Source: Asterias rubens (lineage: Eukaryota > Echinodermata > Asteroidea > Forcipulatida > Asteriidae). From it: 64,000 bases of DNA. The stretch covers positions 9,592,001-9,656,000 of the forward strand of contig NC_047070.1 in the NCBI RefSeq assembly GCF_902459465.1, in the 5' to 3' direction. Below are positions 1 through 10,259 of this stretch, piece by piece. Position 1 is the first letter of the stretch; the number at the start of each line of letters is the position of its first letter. A model generated the notes under the pieces. The model was not told the DNA's origin and made no database searches. It saw only the letters and a program-made list of their open reading frames with translations. The position numbers and the translations under genes were made by a program.

Positions 1-612
1 ACCAACAGACAACATTATTACGAATTTTGTGCAAATTATAGCCACAAATTTGTAGCAAAACCGTAACGCTGATAACGGATATTTAATCACACGTGCAATG
101 CGTACCACACAAGCCGGTTACGTATAAATTTCCATGTGATGCAAGATTTCTGGAGTATTGCTCATGCGTGTTCACCTTTAACCTTCAGTTTTTCGCGAAA
201 GTTCTTTCCATAGTTGCACTGTTTTATGTATGATTGCTAACAGACATAGAACAGCCGTTAAAGTCTGAGGACTATTTTACATGAGGGCGCTCGGCAGAAG
301 TTTAAAGGTAAAAATCAATAAAAATGGCTCTTCAGAACTGTGCAAGATTGGGGTTGGTGAGTATATTGACTTATTGTAATGACATTGACTTAAAAATGTT
401 CTTTAAATTAAAAAGGTTATTGAAGAACTATAAAATAACTAATATAAGTGCTTCTGCACCTATTGATGTGGGGTGGGCCGGGTGGGCTGATGAGATTGAG
501 ATGGGGGATCGGGCCTTGGTCTTGGTGAAGGGAAGTTGTGTTGTGTTGTGGGGGGCAGGCCAGTGCAGTGAGTGCAGTGTCACTCAGTGTGTGTGAGGGA
601 GGGGGAGGGGCT
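1..612. other. Left edge, no feature recognised
   Basis: AT-rich, then G-rich from 460. Open frames are short and overlapping. No gene or repeat that I can name. Confidence 0.5.
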
Positions 613-897
613 GGGCCCAATTTCATGGCTCTGGCCTCTGTTTACGGATGCAGCGAATTATGTGCTTATGCCACGGCATGTGTATTCCAGGGGTTAGCGG
701 CGGATTTTGGCTTCTGCACATGTGTACTCCACTTTAGTCGTTATTAGGCAATCTACTTTTTCTAGGCTTAATTAACTTAACCATTAAAAGGCATTACATT
801 ACAAGGCTAGCGCAGAAATTCGGCAGGTGCACACAAGTGGAGAATCATGATCGTAAGCACAGAATTCAGGGGTAAGCAGAGCCAGGAAATTGGGCCC
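613..897. mobile_element. Family K MITE, copy 1
   Basis: Inverted ends GGGCCCAATTTCATGGCTCT and GAGCCAGGAAATTGGGCCC about 285 bp apart. Shares ends with 17119-17360. Confidence 0.7.
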
Positions 898-1269
898 AGC
901 TGAGGTCATCAATAAATTCAGATTTATTTTTTTTACTTGGCAAAGTCCGCAAGATAATGAAAAAATATCAAATACAAAACCCAGTGGAAGATACATGGGC
1001 CAATTTGTTTTCGTATGCGATCAACAAATGTTACTCAATTAATAATACCGTTGTTAAAGTGTTTGATTAAATTTTCAAACATCTGTGTTATATTTTCCTG
1101 TAGGTGTCTTCATTTACAAGAAGCTTCTCATCATTGGTGCAGAAAGGACATAGCCATGTTCACACTAGAGCTCTACCGGCTTGTTTCTCTCTCAAGGGAC
1201 GACAGAGTCCAAGTGTGAACAGGGTATACAAAGTGCAGGGTCATCCTTTCAGTACATGTCAGTAATAAT

Positions 1270-1947
1270 CTAGCCTTGCTCAAGGCAGTCGAATTATTCA
1301 CTCCGAAAAAAGACCGCCGCTGTATAAAAACCCACCCGTATTCACTGTGCGTAACATCGCACGACACGATGCCCCCGTACACTATCCGCATGCGTCGGCC
1401 GTCAGGCCAACAGCTTGTAGGGTCTGTGTTGAAGCAACTGACCTCATTACTATAATAAGCGAAGAGTTCCCACGGTCAGCTCATTACCATAATGCCCGCG
1501 AAAGACGAGACATGTTTACATCACACACCACCACCACGGACGCTCAGCGAGGTCGTGATAAGGGAAGTGCGTGATTGTCCAAATGAATAATTCATTTCCC
1601 TCACATCCTGTGTTGTCTGATAGGTCTGATGAAAGATATACATATTCATGGGCAGCATACTAGCATATCCGAGAGCCCCCCCATTTTTTTCCACTAGTGG
1701 AAATTTTTTCATGAAACACATTAAACCCGGAAGTTACAGACCCGACAAGGCTGTCGGCCTGACGGCCTCCGCATGCGGTTAGTGGTATGAGTGCGGATGA
1801 CTTGTGTGCACAGTAGTCGTACGATGTGACAGTGTGTATACGGGTGGGTCATGCGGTGTGATCGCACGCACCACGCACAGGGTATACGGGTGGATTTACA
1901 GCGGCGTCTTTTCGGAGCGAATAATGCGACTGCCTTGAGCAAGGCTA
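1270..1947. mobile_element. Palindrome-ended DNA transposon, about 680 bp
   Basis: Inverted ends of about 80 bp begin CTAGCCTTGCTCAAGGCAGT and end with its complement. Direct repeats GTAATAAT flank it (1262-1269 and 1948-1955), possibly up to 10 bp. An inner inverted pair around GGCCGTCAGGCC lies at about 1398 and 1755. No transposase frame. hAT-like or Mutator-like. Confidence 0.75.
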
Positions 1948-2118
1948 GTAATAATCCACCAGGGAAACTTAACAGTGTAATTTTTGTAAATAGTTCTGAG
2001 CTGAACACGACCCATAACATTTAGACTTGTGGATAAGTCGTTGAATTTCTCTTCCCGTGAAAGCGTTCCAACTCTCAATCTTTCCGTAATTACGACTCTC
2101 TCCGCGATTCCTGCGACA

Positions 2119-5100
2119 ATGGCGGTATTCTTACAAGACTGCTGGCCCCCGCCAGACTACTACCCCTCACGACTACGATTTTTACAGGCAGCCAGCTGCT
2201 TCGTGCAAAGAGCAGTGATCTCGAAAGAACAGTCCAGACAGTGTTCGATCGCGAAAACCTGATGCCACGACTTGACTATCTCACCGCGACAGACAAGTCT
2301 TGCCAACATAGGGCTAGATAGCTCAGTTGGTAGATCCCTGGCACATTAAACCAGAGGTTGCAGGTTCAAGTTCCACCCTAGTCAAATTTCTTTGCTCAAG
2401 TTAACTATATTTTTGTTTCGGTAGACATCTTATTATGGAATTACAGTTTGACTAAATTGGAAGAAACTGAACTTTTGAATGTGTGGAATTGACATGCCAT
2501 TTGTTGCCATTTCTTTGATCAGCGTGTTGTCTTGACGTCAGTGTCCAACAACCGGCACCTAGTTTTAGCGGGAAAGCAGTGGTGAACGGAGACTTCAAAA
2601 CGGTTAAGCTTGAAGACTACCGAGGAAAGTACCTGGTGCTCTTCTTTTACCCACTAGACTTGTAAGTAGTCAGTCTGTTTTATTAAAGTGACATGTTGCC
2701 TTGGATCGGGCGAGTTGGTCTATGAAAAGCGTCGACAAATTGACCCCACAAATTGGCATGCTGTGTTAGTTCACAACGTATATAAGGGAAACCATGCAAT
2801 TTTTAGGCAATCATTGTGGGGATCATCTACTTTTGAACCAATTATGCATTACATAACAAATGGTTTCATAGACCAACTCGCCCTACCAAAGGAAGGGCTT
2901 CCCTTTTAGTTATTAAAGTTTTTAACTTGCTTTAGTGAACTTCAAAGTTGGTATCCCTTTATTGTCTTCCCTCATATGGCCCAGTAAAAAACAGTTGGTC
3001 ATCCCTGTCCTCATCCATTTTCAAAGGTTTCTGATAAAATACCGTTTAATTTGAGTGAGTATAAATGAGACAAAACACCTTGCTTCAGTTAAATGAATGT
3101 TAAGTTGTTTTACCATTTTGATTATGGTCTTCTGAAAATAGTAAACTTTTTGAGCTATGAACCCTACAGTCTTGTGGGTATTTCCCCCAAACTCAAGCCC
3201 TGCTAGATGAAGTTACTTTTGAAAGCTCAAGAAACTCCTCTATTTATTTTTCATAAGTTCTTTACAATACTAATGATGTACCTTCTTTTTGAATTTACCT
3301 GGCAGCACCTTTGTTTGTCCGACCGAGATCATTGCATTCAGTGAGCGTGCTAGCGAGTTTACAGATCTCAATACCGTCGTCATGGGTGTGTCCGTAGATT
3401 CACATTTCAGCCATCTTGCCTGGATCAACACCCCAAGAAAGGTTAGTCAACGTTCTCCCTTCACAGTGGTCCGCCGGCCAAATGCCATTGATTGCACATC
3501 CATCAAGGCCCAATTTCATAGAGATGCTTAAGAACAGAAAGTAGCTAAGCACAATGACATTTTGCTTACAAGAATAAGGTTACCACCCAACTACCATGTC
3601 ATATATGTACAATTTGTGACTGGTATCCTGCTCATTTCTGCTTAGCAGAAAATGTTCAAGCAATATCTTGTGTTATAGAAAAGTTTGCGGTAACACCATG
3701 TAATAACAATCTCTCAATGAGTTGGGGTGGTTCTGAAAAGAACCGTTGGATTAACTCGACGTTTCGATCAGTATGCTCTGATCGTCTTCTGGAGCATTCT
3801 CCAGAAGACGATCAGAGCATACTGATCGAAACGTCGAGTTAATCCAACGGTTCTTTTCAGAACCACCCCAACTCATTGAGAGATTGTTATTACATGGTGT
3901 TACCGCAAACTTTTCTATATCTTACTTCCACCATGCAAAGTTTCAAATCCTACAATATCTTGTGCTTAAGCAGTTTTTTGTGCTGAAGCAGCACTGATTT
4001 AATTCTCATCTTTTCTCAACTTCAGGAAGGTGGGCTTGGGAAGATGAATATCCCACTCCTTAGTGATTTCCAAAAGCAGATCTCTAAGGATTATGGCGTC
4101 TTACTGGAAGAGGAAGGAGTTGCATTGAGGTAGAGTGTTTACCTGTGCCACACCAGGAGCAGGGAAATTAACATACAGACATTTCTTTGATCAGTGGCAT
4201 AGAAAGGGAACATTCTTTCTTTGGAAGGGTGTATAAAAAACAACTGCCAATGTTCTCTTCTATTTCGAGAAAGACAGGCGCGCACAACATGGAAAGCACA
4301 CAGTACAACAATACCTCACAAGGTTAATCATCCTCACCCACAGCTGAGAATGTTAATCACCATTAAGGACGCTGTGGTAACCTGGTTAATAAACATCTTT
4401 GTATTGTTACATGATATAGCGCCCTCTAGAGTGCTAGGGGCTGATGTAACGGAAAACTAGTGAGAGCTGACAGGCAGAGTAAACAAGTGTTCAAGTTCAT
4501 GCTACACCGTTTGTTGTCTTCATATATGTTCACTAATTGTCAGACGTGGACAATACGGTTCTAAGCGCAGGCATGTAACAGGCCTTTTGCCTGCCAGCCA
4601 CATCAAACTGTGGGTGCGTTCGTTTAACTTCCCTGGGTCGCCCCCGGTGTGTGGCGGTTTTTTCTTCCAGGACGAATGTGGGTAATTATCTGCACACGTA
4701 CATCCTGGGAAAAAAAAACGTCGCACACCGTGTCGACCCAGGAAAGCTAAACGAACACACCCTGTGCCCCCCCTCCCCATCCCCCCCCCCACCGGTTGCT
4801 ACATCGCTGCCTTTAATGAATTGCATTTGGTTTGCTTCACACTCAAGAACACCCTTCAGAACAAATTTCAAATGAGGCAAATACTAAAAACAGGTTTTTC
4901 TATCGCTTGAACACAGAGGGCTATTTCTCATTGACCCAGAGGGGATTGTACGCCACATGAGCGTGAACGACCTTCCAGTTGGACGGTCAGTGGATGAAAC
5001 TTTACGATTGGTCAAAGCGTTTCAGTTTGTAGCCGAGCATGGTGAGGTTTGCCCAGCAGGCTGGACGCCAGACTCCGCTACGGTAAGTTCAATGCTCATC

Positions 5101-6023
5101 TAACATATTTGTTGAAAACGCACTCCAATAAATAACATAAAGTTGGTTTCCACTGAAAAAATCTTATGAAAGAAGTTCATGAGGCTGGTATAATATCAAC
5201 TTTGCAAATGAATTTTCTATAAAACACAGCCAATACTTACGTAAAATTTGTTTACATTTCGACTAGTATCACTAGTCATCCTCAAACCACCATCCAGTGA
5301 CCGTAGCAGGAAACGGTGCCACCAACCCGACTGGTGGAGCCTCGTTCTGAGGATGACTAGTGATACTAGTCGAAATGTAAACAAATTTAACATAAGTATT
5401 GGCGGTGTTTTATAGAAAATTCATTTGCTAAGTTAAACAAATCTTGCTAAGGGTACGTAAAAACAGCATCCAGTGTACATTACTAGTGGTATTTAAAGAT
5501 ATATCATACAGGATTGGCATAGACAAAAAGCATCATTGTTGAATTTTTTTCTGAAAGCTTACTAATGATGATGTTCATACAAAATCCATTTTTTTTCCTG
5601 AAATTTATCCCTCTGAAATGAAGACAGATTCAAGAAAACTATCTCTAATAGCTGATTTCAGTTGTTGCAACCAGAATTAAGGACAGTGGGTGCGTTCGTT
5701 TAGCTTCCTCGGGTCGACCCCGGTGTGTGGCGTGGGTTTTTTTCCAGGACGAATGTGTTCAGATAATAACCCACGTTCGTCCTGGAAATAAAAACCGCCA
5801 CACACCGGGGTCGACCCAAGGAAGCTAAACGAACGCACCCAATGTGTTAACTTGCTGAAAAGTGTGCATGGTTGTTCACCGTTTTCTCCTGAATCACACA
5901 ATATATCGACTAACTTTGAAATCCTTATGTTAAGTCTCATTAAGATTTTTTTTTTTTCTAACTGTCTAGATCAAGCCAGACCCCAAAGGATCCAAGACCT
6001 ACTTTGAGGCAGTCAACGAGTAA
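2119..6023 (+). CDS. prdx3: Mitochondrial-type 2-Cys peroxiredoxin (Prdx3-like), spliced
   Basis: Thioredoxin-dependent peroxidase that reduces H2O2 and organic peroxides. Supported CDS exons are 2542-2661, 3306-3441, 4026-4129, 4917-5082 and 5970-6023 (stop TAA 6021-6023); all have AG/GT borders and matching phases. They encode about 192 residues beginning [10 protein letters not shown]. The peroxidatic Cys lies in TFVCPTE and the resolving Cys in [13 protein letters not shown] plus a C-terminal YF (TYFEAVNE) is the signature of peroxidation-sensitive eukaryotic 2-Cys enzymes. [14 protein letters not shown] and [10 protein letters not shown] favour Prdx3 over Prdx1, 2 or 4. The first exon is unsure. 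An ATG at 2119 with a phase-2 donor after 2240 (or 2231) joins correctly and would give about 233 residues, but this leader is not typical of a presequence. The +2 frame of the same stretch (around 2127-2200) reads like one ([13 protein letters not shown]) yet has no in-frame ATG or matching donor. Introns hold a tRNA-like SINE and MITEs; a MITE lies 60 bp past the stop. Confidence 0.9.
2311..2384 (+). repeat. tRNA-like sequence (SINE head)
   Basis: Has a good A box (TAGCTCAGTTGGTAGA) and B box (GGTTCAAGTTC) in tRNA spacing. Acceptor and T stems pair poorly and the anticodon loop lacks U33, so it is more likely a tRNA-derived SINE or pseudo-tRNA than a working tRNA. Lies in Prdx3 intron 1. 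Confidence 0.65.
2683..2916. mobile_element. Family I MITE, diverged copy
   Basis: Starts TTAAAGTGACATGTTGCCTT and ends with the complement of GGGCGAGTTGGTCT before TTAAAG. Related to 46676-47051. Confidence 0.65.
3507..3997. mobile_element. Palindromic MITE (family J2) split by family E
   Basis: Begins GGCCCAATTTCATAGAGATG, with TTTCTGCTTAGCAGAAAATG before the family E insertion point at 3672. It appears to resume at 3953 with TGCTTAAGCAG. Similar to 29062-29249. Confidence 0.5.
3673..3952 (+). mobile_element. Family E foldback retroposon, copy 1
   Basis: Long near-perfect inverted repeat (3674-3919, arms about 115 bp) followed by a one-sided 3' tail with CCACCATGCAAAGTTTCAAA. It is flanked by an exact 12-bp duplication CAATATCTTGTG (3661-3672 and 3953-3964). 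It lies in Prdx3 intron 2-3, inserted in an older palindromic element. Confidence 0.85.
4609..4764. mobile_element. Family F GC-rich palindrome, copy 1
   Basis: Ends TGTGGGTGCGTTCGTTTAAC and its near complement; interior CCAGGACGAATGTGGGTAAT inverted. In Prdx3, upstream of the exon at 4917-5082. Confidence 0.75.
5166..5438 (-). mobile_element. Family D foldback retroposon, copy 1
   Basis: Inverted arms (5204-5428) with a tail on the left side (GAAGTTCATGAGGCTGGTAT), so it is read from the minus strand. It is flanked by AAATCTT (5159-5165 and 5439-5445). The core reads CTGAGGATGACTAGTG then ATACTAGTCGAAA. Located in Prdx3 intron 4-5. Confidence 0.8.
5695..5841. mobile_element. Family F GC-rich palindrome, copy 2
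   Basis: Ends GTGGGTGCGTTCGTTTAGC and its complement; almost perfect foldback with TCGACCCCGGTGTGTGGCG. In the Prdx3 intron downstream of the exon at 4917-5082. Confidence 0.8.
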
Positions 6024-6084
6024 AGAAAAAGTGGTTTTCTTCTATCATTATCCAGATATTATCTCTAAAATATAAAAAAAAAAC

Positions 6085-6395
6085 ATAAAATCTTACTTGG
6101 TAACGAGCAATCGAGAGCTGTTGGTAGTATAAAACATTGTGAGAAACGGCTCCCTCTGAAGTAACGTAGTTTTAGAGTGAGAGGTATTTTCCCCTTAAAG
6201 TATTAAAAGACTTCAGCTGAAGCCTTTTATTTCTACCTGAAAGGACACAAATTTGTAAACAAGGGTGTTTTATCTTTCACAATTGTTTGCGATTTTGATG
6301 ACCAATTGAGCCCAAATTTGCACAGACTTGTTATTTTGTGCCTATTTTGGGATACAACAAGTGAGAAGACTGATCTTTGAACTTTTACCAAACTG
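6085..6395 (+). mobile_element. Family A MITE copy in the Prdx3 3' flank
   Basis: Recognised by ACTTGGTAACGAGCAATCGA, TAAAACATTGTGAGAAACGG and the right half ATACAACAAGTGAGAAGACT. Starts 62 bp after the stop codon, so it may be transcribed as 3' UTR. The left end is lost. Confidence 0.75.
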
Positions 6396-7837
6396 GTTGG
6401 CAAACGCCATAGAGTTGTGCACTAAGCCGATGCATTATCGCGTCTGCGTCACGCAGCCATTAGCCGTGTACAAAACAGCGTGATATTCCCTCATTTTCGC
6501 AACCAAAATGTTAGTGCGCACGCGCTGTGTGCAATTTACGTATTTCAAAGGAAGGGTCTATTCAGACACTGCCTTTAGAAGTAACTTGTTCTCTCCAGTA
6601 ATTTATCTTTCCAAGTTGCTTGGTATTTCATTTAAAGCTGACATATTTGTCAAATTTTTTACTCAGGCTTTTGTTACTATAAACAGTATCTATGCTCTTT
6701 TTATTGCAAATAAAAGGTTGAAGGCAATAAATACCCTTTATTTATCAATTTCTGGTGCCATAAAAGTGTATTAAAATGAAATTTGCTTGATTTGTTTGAA
6801 AGGATCAATAAAAAAATCATGATTTATTTAAAGAGCAAGTTAATTCCCGTCCTTCAGTTTACAATAAATGTTATAAAATATAAAAGTGTGTACAGTTTCA
6901 TTAAAGTCACCTGGAAGTGGTATTTTGTCAAAATAAAGCTTTTGTCACTAAGATATGTGTTTTGATAAGTGGAAACTGAATACACAGTTCATCAAGGTTC
7001 TAAAAAAATTAGTTTTTATTTTATTTTATTTACAAATTTAAGAGTTTGCCTCGACCCAAGGCGCAGTTTGTGACGTCAATCGAGGCGCGATATTTGAAGA
7101 GAAAATGTGTAGTCTGGCCCCGTACACTTCGTCTGGGTACCTGATCGGCATGATGCGTATGCTGTGGCATGTAGGACCTGTATTTCAGCAGTGGCATACA
7201 TTATAACCAGAAAATAGGTGTGGGGAGCCTCCACGCTCAGAACTCTTGCCCCCCCCCCCCCTCCCACAACATAATTTCAGGCTAGCTGCTTCACTTATCA
7301 AACTTTAAAGACGCACTCTCGTCAAAGCACCAGCGACAAATTTGTGCCACGAAAAGTTTACTTTAACCCAATGCGACGTTAGCTGTTACAACCCCGGAGG
7401 GAGCAAGCTTTTATTTACGCGAGCTCAGTCTAAATATAGACCCGTGCTGAAGTTACAATCAGTGGCCAGATTTCCCTGACTAATGGTGGGTATTCATGTT
7501 CATTGTACAGTGTTAAAGAAACTAAGCATGGTGTGCAAAAAAACGTGGCTGCTTCCCAACTTATGGCAGAAGCACTCGGAAACGGCCATGGCTTTCCATT
7601 AACAATAAAATGAACTCTTCAGGACAACAGTCAATTTGGCCTCCGTGATGTTGTGTATGAAATTTGGGAAGTCTAGGTAGTGCATTTTGATCTGCTCTAC
7701 CAGCCTAGCTCCTAGTGGATGATACCTATGCCTACATCCTTACAGACTGTGAACGGGGATAGCCCCGTTTCAGCTCCAGGAGTAGGTGTCAACGTGCCCC
7801 TGGCGACAGTTGATTTGGGTCATCATCCCAGGCCAAT
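6396..7837. other. Prdx3 downstream region
   Basis: AT-rich, with AATAAA signals at 6708 and about 6807 that may end the Prdx3 transcript. A C run lies at 7249-7262. From 7690 a stretch resembles the SINE body at 9960-10080. Nothing coding. Confidence 0.5.
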
Positions 7838-8225
7838 TTAAAGACAGGGGACACTATTGGTAATTGTCAGAGACTAATCTTCACACTGGGTGTATCTCAA
7901 CATATGCACAAAACAACAAACCTGTGAAAATTTGAGCTCAATCAGTCGTCGAAGTTGCGAGATAAGAATGAAATAACAAACACCCTTGTTCAACGAAGTT
8001 GTGTGCGTTCAGATGCTTGATTTCGAGACCTCAAGTTCTAAACTTGAGGTCTCAAAATAAAAATTTTCGTGGAAAATTACTTCTTTCTCGAAAACTATGT
8101 CACTTCAGAGGGAGCCGTTTTTCACAATGTTTTATACTATCAACCTCTCTCCATTACTCGTCACCAAGTAAGGTTTTATGATGATAATTATTTTGAGTAA
8201 TTATCAAGTGTCCACTGCCTTGAAA
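7838..8225 (-). mobile_element. Family A MITE
   Basis: Full copy, TTAAAGACAGGGGACACTAT to GTGTCCACTGCCTTGAA; central GAGACCTCAAG / CTTGAGGTCTC hairpin. Confidence 0.85.
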
Positions 8226-8756
8226 GGAACCCCTTCTGTCCGGCCTTGTGAGCTTACGGCGATATCTCATAAAAGCTGCGCGTTGCTTGCTTGGTTTGTT
8301 TACATTGTATACCAACTATAAAGCCCATGACTTCGGTCGCTGAGCGTGTCTAGACTGATGGCAGACCAATGACTGCATTTTAGAATTGAAAGACAAATTT
8401 ACACCACCTGCCACAGCAGTATTAAAACATTGTAGCTTTTTCCCCTGAAATTATTAATTATTATTAACATCAAAGACGGACAAGGGAAACAAAAATTAAA
8501 TTCTTTTCAAGATGCCTGAACAGTTATTTAAAAACTCTTGTTGAATTATTCCTCATCGTACAGTTTACTCTATTGTGTGTGATTTCCTGTTTTTGCAGTA
8601 CATCAACACCACATAAAGAAGTAAATACTGAATATATTTTTGTTAATAAAATAATTCAATCAACAATTATATTGCTGGATTCTTAATTGCTTTTTTAAAT
8701 GCTGCAGTTGAGCATGAAAGCTCCTTATTTTAAAACATCATACAATTTCATGATTG

Positions 8757-9143
8757 TTAAAGACAGTGGACACTATTGGTAATTTTCAAAGACTAGTCTT
8801 CACAGTTGGTGTATCTCGACACATGCATAAAATAACAAACCTGTGAAAATTTGAGCTCAATCAGTCATTGAATTTGCGAGATAATCATGAAAGAAAAAAA
8901 CACCCTTGTCACACGGAGTTGTGTGCTTTCTGATGCTTGATTTCGAGACCTCAAATTCTAAACTTGAGGTCTCAAAATTAAATTCGTGGAAAATTACTTC
9001 TTTCTCAAAAACTTTGTCACTTCAGAGGGAGCTGTTTCTCACAATGTTTTATACCATCCATCTCTCCCAGTTACTTGTAATCAAGAAAGATTTTATGATG
9101 ATAAATATTTTGAGTAATTACCAAAAGTGTCCACTGCCTTTAA
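8757..9143 (-). mobile_element. Family A MITE
   Basis: Full copy with TTAA at both borders, same orientation as 7838-8225 and 530 bp from it. Confidence 0.9.
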
Positions 9144-9292
9144 TTGAAGTGGTAACTGCCGAAATCAATAACATGTGTTAAATTAAAAATTGGCAAGGAA
9201 ATACTTGATTGGAATGGAAGTGAATACAATACCCAGGAAACCGAGCCTCAAAGTCAATCAAAGTTTATCAAATACTGAAGCAGGGATCAATT

Positions 9293-9383
9293 TCACAAAG
9301 AGTTAGGATTAGTTCAATTTAGGACTAGTCGTAGGAGAAAACTCAAGATTAGACTCAGCCTAACTCTTCGTGAAATCTTTCCC
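9293..9383. mobile_element. Family J MITE
   Basis: Ends GATCAATTTCACAAAGAGTT and AACTCTTCGTGAAATC. Foldback of about 90 bp rich in GGACTAGT motifs. Confidence 0.65.
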
Positions 9384-9469
9384 AGCTTGGACATAAAGTG
9401 AAACTGCACTTTAAGACATCAAGTTGTGTATCTAGAGGTAAAGTGTTTTATCAAAGAATTAATAAACTG

Positions 9470-9716
9470 ACTCAACTTTTTGAGAAAGCTCACTCAAACA
9501 TTAAAAGACTTCAGGTTCTGAAGCCTTGATATTATGCATCTGAAAGCACACAAATTTGTGCACTATGGTGTTTTTTCTTTCATAGCTCTCTTGCGACTTG
9601 AATAACCAATTGAGTCAAAATGTTCACAGATTTGTTATGTGATGCATATGTTGGGATACACACCAAGTGAGAACACTGGTCTTAGACAATTACCATAGGT
9701 GTCCAATGCCTTTAAA
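9470..9716 (+). mobile_element. Family A MITE, left-truncated
   Basis: Keeps CATCTGAAAGCACACAAATT to AATGCCTTTAA. Diverged copy. Confidence 0.65.
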
Positions 9717-9904
9717 GATACGCCCTTCGACGTCAACATGTCGTTGTCCTTTGTTTATACTAATTTATTACCAAGATTAATTAATTAGTCAATTGGATTA
9801 ACCAAATCAAACAGAACCATTGCAAGAGTCTCAGGTCTCAAACCAAACCATGTAAGGTCGTGTCTGAAATGGCGACTTCGGCAACAGCTATGGCTAGATC
9901 AGCC

Positions 9905-10165
9905 AGTGTTTTTAAAAAAAAAAAAAATCTTTTTCGCCAGACACACAAGGCCGGAAGGCCACTTCAAGGTGTGGGCTACAATTTGTTTTTTTTCAGGATT
10001 GTTGCTACCTACTCCTAGGGCTGAAACAGGGTTACCCCTTTTACAGTCCAAACAGATATAGGCTTGGGTAGGCTTGGGTGTCATCGATTCAAAGCTCTGC
10101 TGATCAAACACCAGAGCTTGAATCCGGTGCTCTTAACCAACCGCTCGGCCATGACACGCCAGTGT
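9905..10165 (-). mobile_element. tRNA-derived SINE
   Basis: On the minus strand: tRNA-like head with A box ATGGCCGAGCGGTTGG, a degraded B-box region, then a body to an A/T tract at 9911-9926. Partly matches 7690-7870. Confidence 0.65.
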
Positions 10166-10259
10166 TGAAGAATAAGCAGATGCGCGATCTAGCTGTAGCT
10201 GTACCAGTAGCCGAAGTCACATTTTGGACACAACCCAAGTATCTTCATTCACATTGTTG

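Noticed and set aside
2311-2384. Functional tRNA gene
   Set aside because: A and B boxes are good but stems and anticodon loop do not fold properly.
3700-3900. Complete active hammerhead ribozyme in family E
   Set aside because: The core has a mismatch at U4 and stem I is not evident; only a resemblance is claimed.
8906-9181. 91-codon open frame (and similar ones at 10419, 21009, 29522, 39904)
   Set aside because: All are chance frames inside family A MITE copies.
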